Shown one piece after another: positions 53,860 through 64,000 of a stretch of 64,000 nt of DNA. This stretch comes from Liolophura sinensis (lineage: Eukaryota; Mollusca; Polyplacophora; Chitonida; Chitonidae): NCBI RefSeq assembly GCF_032854445.1, contig NC_088297.1, positions 24,255,127 to 24,319,126 on the forward strand, in the 5' to 3' direction. Within the stretch, counting starts at the first letter, position 1; each line of letters begins with the position of its first letter. The notes below the pieces were generated by a model. It was not told the origin of the DNA, made no database searches, and was given only the letters and a program-made list of their open reading frames with translations. Made by a program: the position numbers and the translations under genes.

Positions 53860-55850
53860 AGACAACAGTAGCACTTGGTTTGCTCACATATACAGGTGGT
53901 GCTTGGTGACCTCCCATGCACAGGTGGTGCTTGGTCACCTCCCATACACAGGTCATGCTTGGTGACCTCCCATACACAGGTGGTGTTTGGTGACCTCCCA
54001 TACACAAATGGTGCTTGGTCACCTCTCATACACAGGTGATGCTTGGCGATCTCCCTTACCCCGGTGGGGCTTTGTGACCTTCCATACACAGGTGGTGCTT
54101 GGTGACCTCCCATACACAGGTGGTGCTTGGTCACCTCAAATACACAAGTGGTGCTTGGTCACCTCCCATACACAGGTGGTGCTTGGTCACCTCTCATACA
54201 CAGGTGGTGCTTGATCACCTCACATACACAGGTGGTGCTTGGTTACATCCCATACACAGATGGTGCTTGGTAGCCTCCCATATACAGGTGGTGCTTGGTC
54301 ACCTCAAATACACAAGTGGTGCTTGGTCACCTCCCATACACAGGTGGTGCTTGGTCACTTCTCATACACAGGTGGTGCTTGGTCACTTCCCATACACAGG
54401 TGGTGCTTGGTCACCTTACATACACCAGTGGTGCTTGGTCACCTCCCATACACAGGTGGTGCTTGGTTACTTCTCATATACAGGTGGTGCTTGGTAACCT
54501 CCCATACACAGGTGGTGCTTGGTTACATCCCATACACAGGTGGTGCTTGGTCACCTCCCATACGCAGGTGGTGCTTGGTCACCTCCCATACATAGGTGGT
54601 GCTTGGTTACATCCCATACGCAGGTGGTGCTTGGTCACCTCCCATACATAGGTGGTGCTTGGTGACCTCCCATACACAGGTGGTGCTTGGTCACCTCCCA
54701 TACACCAGTGGTGCTTGGTCACCTCCCATACACAGGTGGTGCTTGGTAACCTCCCATACACAGGTGGTGCTTGGTGACCTCCCATACACAGGTGGTGCTT
54801 GGTCAGATCTCATACACAGGTGGTGCTTGGTGACCCCCCTACACAGGTGGTGCTTGGTCACCTCCCATACACAGGTGGTGCTTGGTCACCTCCCACACGA
54901 CCGCATTGGTGAGAGGCTTCTGGGTCACTACGCTGCGCTAGCGCGCTAACCGACTGAGCCACAGAGGCCCCCAGGTGGTGTTTGGTGACCTCCCATACAC
55001 AGGTGGTGCTTGGTCACCTCCCACACACAGGTGGTGCTTGGTCGCCTCCCATACACAGGTGGTGCTTGGTCAGATCTCATACACAGGTGGTGCTTGGTGA
55101 CCTCCCATACACAGGTGGTGCTTGGTCACCTCCCATACACAGGTGGTGCTTGGTCACCTCCCACACACAGCCGGTGCTTGGTCACCTCCCATACACAGGT
55201 GGTGCTTGGTGTCATTCCATACACAGGTGGTGCTTGTCACCTCCCATACACAGGTGGTGCTTGGTAACCTCCCATACACAGGTGGTGCTTGGTCACCTCC
55301 CATACACAGCCGGTGCTTGGTCACCTCCCATACACAGGTGGTGCTTGGTGTCATCCCATACACAGGTGGTGCTTGTCACCTCCCATACACAGGTGGTGCT
55401 TGGTAACCTCCCATACACAGGTGGTGCTTGGTAACCTCCCATACACAGGTGGTGCTTGGTCACCTCCCATACACAGGTGATGCTTGGTGACCTCCCATAC
55501 ACAGGTGGTGCTTCGTTACCTCCCATACACAGGTCATGCTTGGTGACCTCCCATACACAGGTGGTGCTTGGTCACCTCCCATACGCAGGTGGTGTTTGGT
55601 CACCTCCCATACACAGGTGGTGCTTGGTGACCTCCCATACATAGATGGTGCTTGGTAACCTCCCATACAACAGTTGGTGCTTGGTCACCTCCCTTACCCC
55701 GGTGGTGCATGGTAACCTCCCATACACAGGTGGTGCTTGGTCACCTCCCATGCACAGGTGGTGCTTGGTTACCTCCATACACAGGTGTTGCTTGGTGACC
55801 TCCCATACACAGGTGGTGCTTGGTTACCTCCATACACAGGTGTTGCTTGG
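53860..55850. repeat. Minisatellite, 28-base unit, about 68 copies
   Basis: Units of GGTGCTTGGTCACCTCCCAT plus ACACAGGT; decayed relatives extend left to about 53490. Split by a SINE head at 54897-54971. None of the frames has frequent stops, so many overlapping 60-150-codon open frames appear on both strands; they are not genes. Confidence 0.94.
54897..54971 (-). mobile_element. SINE family A, head fragment splitting the 28-base array
   Basis: Contains GACCGCATTGGTGAGAGGC through GACTGAGCCACAGAGGCCCC only. The 28-base tandem array continues on both sides. No tail is present, so it was probably cut down by unequal exchange after insertion, or was captured as filler DNA. Confidence 0.75.
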
Positions 55851-57979
55851 TCACCAAGCAGCAGGGATCAAAATTTGGGGTTCAAGACCAGCTTTTTGAG
55901 CCTGTGGTTAAAACAAAAGTCAACCCCTCTTACAACTGGTCTTCCTTTATGTTTTGACTAGAAACTGTAGAACAAACGTACACATTTTTAGTAATAATTT
56001 TAAGACAGACAAACGTATAAGAACTTTTGTTTTATTATCAAATATTTTGCATGTCACACTAAATTAAGATTATGTACAGCTTCTATAGCCACTACATTAG
56101 ATGCAATCTGAAGGTGTTTCTTGACAACAGTAACATGACCTAAGAAAAAATGATAAAATACAGGTTAAACTGTGATATGGATAAAACATTGACATGATAC
56201 ACATGCAGAATCTTAAGATCAATTTTAATTTCTTATTTCGTTCATTTATCATCCTTTAATGAACATACAGGTATTGAAATGTACAATCATGATGGTATAA
56301 TGCAACAAAATACTTTGTTAACATCGCCTCCACATAAACAGGGAGTGGTATAAACATGTTAAATCGTATTTTACATGATAATTATGGCCATCGCACTTGG
56401 TATGGATTGAGTAACGTAATAAATTCAATATGTTCTGCTAAATATGCTTCAATGTGCACAGGCCGAAACAGAATGTTTATATATACATCAAGTTTTACGT
56501 AATGCCGATCTCCTCTTTTATTCATGGCCCACATTTTCACAAAATAGGGCTGGATTTAATAGTCTGGTCTTTCTTTTGCCCAAAGAATATGTGAACTGTT
56601 TACATTTACCTATTTTGAAGAAACAGGTAATTATTTTTACATCTGCGTGAATTATCTCCTGGTCGTGAGTTGTAATTATTCTGGTCTGTGCTAACAAACC
56701 AATAGAAGGTACTGTGAGAGCTTATGACAGGAAACAAAATTGAATGGAATGGCATCAATATTCAAAAGGAGGGAAAAAAATAAATGTCCATAATAAAATC
56801 TAATATGATGATATGTTTGACAGTTCTTTTTGTATTGGAATGAAACTGGTTTAATTTTAGCTACTATTCGCTGGTGCCTCTTTCAAACTTCTAGTATCAG
56901 CACTGGTATACTTACAATATTCTAAATCCTCCAAACAACCGGCCATGCAGAGAAAGCATTATAAATTGATATATAATTTAAAAGACATATTTGATATCAT
57001 TTTGAAGATTCAAATGTATTGGTCCTGTATGCTGACTTATCCTGTTTATCTGTTCATATAACAGAACACTCTTCTAATTCATGTACATCACTAAAGATAG
57101 CATGATGGTGGTTGAATTGGCTTAGGATTTGAATGTAGGCCAGGTGCACACATATACAATGTATGCTATTGAATGCATTCACTGATGAAGAACCCACGGA
57201 AACCACGATATTAAAGGGCAACAAATATTATTTGTTTGGAAATTCAGAATGATTCAAATGGACAAGCCTATAAATAACAGTTTAGCCCGCTTCCCTCATA
57301 ATGGGCTGTTGAAAGTTCTGTACAGGTTTTCTAAACGCAAAGTACTCAAGTCTGGGCCTTTTGTTTGCGTATATATATCTCAAGAGTCAGAGAGAAGTGT
57401 TCCACGTGCTACGTTCTGACAGATGAATTCTGCATTTCAGGGAAGAGAATCTAACGAAATCCCAGGCGTCACGTGAACACTTGGAACTCTGAATCGTACG
57501 GTGGTCTTTTCGGACAATATTGGGGCCAGTGACTTCATACCAGGTTTTTATCACTTTCCACTCACGGACCGATAAATCTCAACACTAAACATGTATGTGC
57601 ATATAGATTTATGCATAGATTCGCCGAATGGATCTTGAAACCAGCTATTTCAAACAAAAACATATACATGTGATATCTCTCACACCCTCTGCTTCACAAC
57701 GGACCACCGTATAATCTGATGTTTTAAAACTACTTTACTCTGTTAGAAAAATTCTAAAGAAATAAATCAAAGTATTTTCTGGAATTGTCTTCTATCTGAT
57801 GTATATCTGAGTGTTTTCTTTGCCTTCAATGACTTTTCCTACCACCCAATCTAAAACGACACTTCTTGAGAGCCCCCGTAACTGCCATGTAATCCTGGGG
57901 AGAGACTGGAGCTGTATGGGGTAAAACTGGGGGGCAGGGGGGGGGACTCGCCAGAACCACCCCAGGGAACCCATGATCG
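55851..57979. other. Intergenic or 3' untranslated sequence of the membrane-protein gene
   Basis: AT-rich. The minus-strand part next to 57980 would be the 3' untranslated region of the putative membrane protein. No clear coding exon; a G-run (57930-57946) is the only notable composition feature. Confidence 0.4.
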
Positions 57980-58125
57980 TCATCTTTCATCAGGGGCAGG
58001 GTAATAACGGGTGGGGCTTGTGCTCTGCACGTATTTTATGGCCCGGAGGGTGCGACAGAACTGCATCCAGAGGAGGACGGCGCTGGCAAGGGTCATGACC
58101 ACACCGATGATGACAATGAAAAATT
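57980..58125 (-). CDS. Probable terminal exon of a small single-pass membrane protein
   Basis: After a possible acceptor CTCACCTGAG the frame reads FFIVIIGVVMTLASAVLLW, followed by MQFCRTLRAIKY, a short tail VQSTSPTRYYPAPDER and TGA (57982-57980). The hydrophobic run followed by Arg/Lys looks like a transmembrane helix with a stop-transfer signal. Upstream in this frame is a TGA, so the exon must begin close to 58125; the acceptor is pyrimidine-poor. Any earlier exons would lie beyond the 98-base satellite that starts at about 58250. I do not recognise the family. Confidence 0.4.
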
Positions 58126-58249
58126 CTCAGGTGAGCGACTCCAGACTGACTGTGGAATTCCGCCACATGTTGTTACACCAGTTGTTACAACACGATGATC
58201 ACAGAGAGACTAGGGAGAGTAGGACGCTGGCTGCCACAGAAATACCTGA

Positions 58250-61200
58250 GGGAAAATAACGTGATAACATTAGGGCCAAGAAAACTGACTCACTGACTGT
58301 TAAACTCACTGACTGACTAACCACCAGGCGGACCCCCATGAGGGAAGATCAACTGATATCATCACGGAAAAGAAGACTGTCCGACTAGCTGCATGGCTGA
58401 CTGGCTCACTGACTGACTAACCACTAGGGAGACACCTCAGGGGAGATATGGTGATAACATCAGGGCAGAGAAGACTGTCCGACTAGCTGCATGGCTGACT
58501 GGCTCACTGACTGACTAGCCACTAGGGAGACACCTCAGGGGAGATATGGTGATAACATCAGGGTAAAGAAGACTGTCTGACTAGCTGAATGGCTGACTGG
58601 CTCACTGACTGACTAACTGACAGCCAGGGAGACACCTCAGGGAAGATCAGGTGATATCATCAGGGCAGAGAAAACTGTCTGACTAGCTGCATGGCTCACT
58701 GGCTCACTGACTGACTAACTGACAGCCAGGGAGACACCTCAGGGAAGATCAGGTGATATCATCAGAGCTGAGAAGACTGTCTGACTAGCTGCATGGCTGA
58801 CTGGCTCACTGACTGACTAACCACTGGGGAGACACCTCAGGGACGATATGATGATAACATCAAGGCAGAGAAGACTGTCCGACTTGCTGCATGGCTGACT
58901 GGCTCACTGACTGACTAACCACCAGGCGGACCCATGAGGGAAGATCAACTGATATCATCAGGGCAGAGAAGACTGTCTGACTAGCTGCATGGCTGACTGG
59001 CTTACTGACTGACTAACCACCAGGGAGACACCTTAGGGAAGATATGGTGATAACATCAGGGCAGAGAAGACTGTCTGACTAGCTGCATGGCTGACTGGCT
59101 CACTGACTGACTAACCACCAGGGAGACCTCTGAGGGAGATATGGTGATAACATCAGGGTAGAGACGACTGTCTGACTAGCTGAATGGCTGACTAGCTCGC
59201 TGACTGACTAACTGACAGCCAGGGAGACACCTCATGGAAGAACAGGTGATATCAGGGCAGAGAAGACTATCTGACTGCCTGCATGGCTGACTGGCTCACT
59301 GACTGACTAACCACCAGAGAGACACCTCAGGGAAGATATGGTGATAACATCAGGGTAGAGAAGACTGTCTGACTAGCTCCATGGCTGACCAGCTCACTGA
59401 CTGACTAACCACCATTGAGACACCCCAGGGACGATATGATGATAACATCAGGGCAGAGAAGACTGTCCGACTAGCTGCATGGCTGACTGGCTCCCTGACT
59501 GACTAACAACCAAAGAGACACCTCAGGGAAGATATGGTGATACCATGAGGGCAGCGAAGACTGGCTCACTGACAGCATGGCTGACTGGCTCACTGACTGA
59601 CTAACCACCAGGGAGACACCTCAGGGAAGATATGGTGATAACATCAGGGCAGAGAAGACTTGATGACTAGCTGCATGGCTGACCAGCTCACTGACTGACT
59701 GACAACCAGGGAGACACCTCAGGGAAAATAAGGTGAAAACATCTGGGAAAAGAAGATTTTCTGACTAGCTGCATGGCTGCCTGGCTCACCGACTGACTTA
59801 CCACCAGGGAGACAACTCAGGGAAGATATGGTGATAACATCAGGGTAGAGAAGACTGTCTGATTAGCTGCATCAAAGACCGGCTCACTGACTGACTAACC
59901 ACCAGGGAGACACCTCAGGGAAGGTATGGTGATAATATATTAGGGCAGAGAAGGCTGTCTGACTAGCTGCATCAAAGACCGGCTGACTGACTGACTAACC
60001 ACCAGAGAGACACCTCAGGGAAGATATGGTGATAATATCAGGGTAGAGAGGACTTGCTGACTGGCTGCATGGCTGACTGGCTCACTGACTGACTAACCAC
60101 CAGGGAGACACCTCAGGGAAGATATGGTGATAATATCAGGGCAGAGAGGACTTGCTGACTGGCTGCATGACTGACTGGCTCACTGACTCACTAACCACCA
60201 GGGAGACACCTCAGGGAAGATATGGTGATAATATCAGGGCAGAGAGGACTTGCTGACTGGCTGCATGGCTGACCAGCTGACTGACTGACTAACCACTAGG
60301 GAGACACCTCAGGGAAGATATGGTGATAATATCAGGGCAGAGAGGACTTGCTGACTGGCTGCATGGCTGACCGGCTGACTGACTGACTAACCACCAGAGA
60401 GACACCTCAGGGAAGATATGGTGATAATATCAGGGCAGAGAGGACTTGCTGACTAGCTGCATGGCTGACCGGCTGACTGACTGACTAACCACCAGGGAGA
60501 CACCTCAGGGAAGATATGGTGATAATATCAGGGTAGAGAGGACTTGCTGACTGCCTGCATGGCTGACTGGCTCACTGACTGACTAACCACCAGAGAGACA
60601 CCTCAGGGAAGATATGGTGATACCATGAGGGCAGCGAAGACTGGCTCACTGACAGCATGGCTGACTGGCTCACTGACTGACTAACCACCAGGGAGACACC
60701 TTAGGGAAGATATTTTGATAACATCAGGGCAGAGAGGACTTGCTGACTAGCTGCATGGCTGACCGGCTGACTGACTGACTAACCACCAGGGAGACACCTC
60801 AGGGAAGATATGGTGATAACATCAGGGCAGAGAAGACTGTCTGACTGACTGCATGGCGGACTGGGTCACTGACTGACTGACACCCAGGCAGACACCTCAG
60901 GTAAGATATGGTGATAACATCAGGGCAGAGAAGACTGACTGACTAGCAGCATGGCTGACTGGCTCACTGACTCACTAACAGCGAAAGGGACACCTCAGGG
61001 AAGATATGGTAATAACACCAGGGCAGAGAAGACTGCCCGACTAGCAGCATGGCTGACTGGCTCACTGACTGACTAACCACCAGGAAGACACCTCATGGAA
61101 GATAAGGTGATAACATCAGAGCAGAGAAGACTGTCTGACTAGCTGCATGGCTGACTGGCTCACTGACTGACTAAATAACGTGATAACGTGAGGGAAAATA

Positions 61201-64000
61201 ACGTGAAAACATTAGGGCCGAGAAGACTGACTCACTGACTGTTAAACTCACTGACTGACTAACCACCAGGCGGACACCCATGAGGGAAGATCAACTGATA
61301 TCATCAGGGCAGAGAGGACTTGCTGACTAGCTGCATGGCTGACCGGTTGACTGACTGACTAACCACCAGGGAGACACCTAAGGGAAGATATGGTGATAAT
61401 ATCAGGGCAGAGAGGACTTGCTGACTGGCTGCATGGCTGACTGGCTCACTGACTGGCTAACCACCAGGGAGACACCTCAGGGAAGACATGGTGATAATAT
61501 CAGGGCAGAGAGGACTTGCTGACTGGCTGCATGGCTGACCGGCTGACTGACTGACTAACCACCAGAGAGACACCTCAGGGAAGATATGGTGATAATATCA
61601 GGGCAGAGAGGACTTGCTGACTGGCTGCATGGCTGACTGGCTCACTCACTGACTAACCACCAGGAAGACACCTCATGGAAGATAAGGTGATAACATCAGA
61701 GCAGAGAAGACTGTCTGACTAGCTGCATGGCTGACTGGCTCACTGACTGACTAAATAACGTGATAACGTGAGGGAAAATAACGTGAAAACATTAGGGCCG
61801 AGAAGACTGACTCACTGACTGTTAAACTCACTGACTGACTAACCACCAGGCGGACACCCATGAGGGAAGATCAACTGATATCATCAGGGCAGAGAGGACT
61901 TGCTGACTAGCTGCATGGCTGACCGGTTGACTGACTGACTAACCACCAGGGAGACACCTAAGGGAAGATATGGTGATAATATCAGGGCAGAGAGGACTTG
62001 CTGACTGGCTGCATGGCTGACTGGCTCACTGACTGGCTAACCACCAGGGAGACACCTCAGGGAAGACGTGGTGATAATATCAGGGCAGAGAGGACTTGCT
62101 GACTGGCTGCATGGCTGACCGGCTGACTGACTGACTAACCACCAGAGAGACACCTCAGGGAAGATATGGTGATAATATCAGGGCAGAGAGGACTTGCTGA
62201 CTGGCTGCATGGCTGACTGGCTCACTCACTGACTAACCACCAGAGAGACACCTCAGGGAAGATATGGTGATACCATGAGGGCAGCAAAGACTGGCTCACT
62301 GACAGCATGGCTGACTGGCTCACTGACTGACTAACAACCAGGGAGACACCTCAGGGAAGGTATGGGGATAATATCAGGGCAGAGAGGACTTGCTGACTGG
62401 CTGCATGGCTGACTGGCTCACTGACTGACTAACCACCAGGGAGACACCGCAGGGAAGATATGGTAATACCATGAGGGCAGCGAAGACTGGCTCACTGACA
62501 GCATGGCTGACTGGCTCACTGACTGACTAACCACCAGGGAGACACCTCAGGGAAGATATGGTGATAACATCAGGGCAGAGAGGACTTGATGACTAGCTGC
62601 ATGGCTGACCAGCTGACTGACTGACTAACCACCAGGGAGACACCTCAGGGAAGATATGGTGATAATATCAGGGCAGAGAGGACTTGCTGACTGGCTGCAT
62701 GGCTGACTGGCTCACTAACTGTTTGACAGCGAGGCATACCCCTCAGGGAAGATAAGGTGATAACATCAGTGCAGAGAAGGCTGTCTGACTAGCTGCATGG
62801 CTGACTGACTCACTGACTGACTAACCACCAGGGAGACACCTCAATGAAGACAAGGTGATAATATCAGGGCAGAGAAGACTGTCTGACTAGCTGCATGGCT
62901 GACTGGCTCACTAACTGTTTGACAGCGAGGCTGACACCTCAGGGAAGATAAGGTGATAACATCAGCGCAGAGAAGACTGTCTGACTAGCTGCATGGCTGA
63001 CTGGCTCACTGACTGACTAACCACCAGGGAGACACCTCAGGGAAGATATGGTGATAACATCAGGGCAGAGAAGACTGTCTGACTAGCTGCATGGCTGACT
63101 GACTCACCGACTGACTAACCAGCAGAGAGACACCTCAGGGAAGACAAGGTGATAATATCAGGGCAGAGAAGACTGTCTGACTAGCTGCATGGCTGACTGG
63201 CTCACTAACCGTTTGACAGCGAGGCAGACACCTCAGGGAAGACAAGGTGATAATATCAGGGCAGAGAAGACTGTATGACTAGCTGCTTGGCTGAGTGGCT
63301 TACTGACTGACTAACCACCAGAGAGACACCTCAGGGAAGACAAGGTGATAATATTAGGGCAGAGAAGACTGTCTGACTAGCTGCATGGCTGACTGGCTCA
63401 CTGACTGACTAACCACCACTAAGACACCTCAGGGAAGATAAGGTGATAACATCAGGGCAGAGAAGGCTGTCTGACTAGCTGCATGGCTGACTGGCTCACT
63501 GACTGACTAACCACCAGGGAGACACCTCAGGGAAGATAAGGTGATAACATCAGGGCAGAGAAGGCTGTCTGACTAGCTGCATGGCTGACTGGCTCACTGA
63601 CTGACTAACAACCAGGGAGACACCGCAGGGAAGATATGGTGATAATATCAGCGCAGAGAAGACTGTCTGACTAGCTGCTTGGCTGACCGGCTCACTGACT
63701 GACTAACCACCACTGAGACACCTCAGGGAAGATAAGGTGATAACATCAGGGCAGAGAAGACTGTCTGACTAGCTGCTTGGCTGACCGGCTCACTGACTGA
63801 CTAACCACCAGGGAGACACCTCAGGGAAGATAAGGTGATAACATCAGGGCAGAGAAGACTGTCTGACTAGCTGCATGGCTGACTGGCTCACCGACTGAAT
63901 TACCACCATCGAGACACCTCAGAGAATATATGGTGATAACATCAGGGCAGAGAAGACTGACTGACTGACTGCATGGCTGTCTGGCTCACTGACTGACTGA
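58250..64000. repeat. Satellite, about 98-base unit, about 58 copies, continues off the right edge
   Basis: The unit contains GATATGGTGATAACATCAGG, GACTGTCTGACTAGCTGCAT and CACTGACTGACTAACCACCA. A variant unit (AACGTGATAACATTAGGG with CTGTTAAACTCACTGACTG) marks the left edge (58250) and recurs at about 61175 and 61755, showing a roughly 580-base segmental duplication within the array. The unit has internal CTGACTGACT microrepeats. Confidence 0.95.

Noticed and set aside
53654-55961. Many overlapping 60-150-codon frames on both strands
   Set aside because: The 28-base unit has few stops in any frame; protein repeats of 28 residues simply restate three DNA units.

Overview
The window is nuclear DNA from an animal, most likely a marine mollusc (bivalve or gastropod). 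Coding sequence lies in short minus-strand exons with GT-AG introns. Introns are packed with minisatellites, and several tRNA-headed SINE families and Tc1/mariner remnants are present. One SINE family ends in a tail reading TTTACGCCGTACTCAAGAAT on one strand and is of a kind I associate with molluscan genomes. The species call is inference. There are no bacterial operons, CRISPR arrays or rRNA genes.

Left 38 kb (188-37728, minus strand): one receptor-type protein tyrosine phosphatase gene running off the left edge. I could assemble 17 coding exons whose splice phases all agree (879 codons so far). In order they encode a signal peptide, nine EGF-like modules (three single-module exons, then one 864-base exon with six tandem modules), a transmembrane helix with an RRKR stop-transfer signal, a juxtamembrane segment, a complete first phosphatase domain (D1, with HCSAGVGRTG), and the start of a second phosphatase domain (D2). 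D1 is unusual in having W-G-D where the WPD loop normally has W-P-D, and K-C-R-Y where K-N-R-Y is usual. The introns hold long tandem arrays (units of 91, 58, 40, 41, 25 and 20 bases). They also hold a decayed duplicate of an EGF exon and a minisatellite apparently built from the 3' end and splice donor of such an exon.

Middle (38-50 kb): a 1.5-kb array of a 9-base unit, an ACAGAC-type microsatellite, several SINEs, a foldback element with a telomere-like core, and a small minus-strand gene (49048 to about 46727). That gene encodes a signal peptide followed by a SnoaL/DUF4440-like domain; its 3' end is uncertain.

Right (50-64 kb): a decayed Tc1/mariner element with recognisable terminal inverted repeats (about 51708-52537), a 2-kb array of a 28-base unit split by a SINE head, a probable terminal exon of a small single-pass membrane protein (57980-58125, minus), and a 5.7-kb satellite of about 98-base units that continues off the right edge.

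Most long open frames on either strand fall inside tandem arrays whose unit happens to lack stops, and are not genes. Exon boundaries were read by eye from splice consensus and phase. Array copy numbers are estimates.
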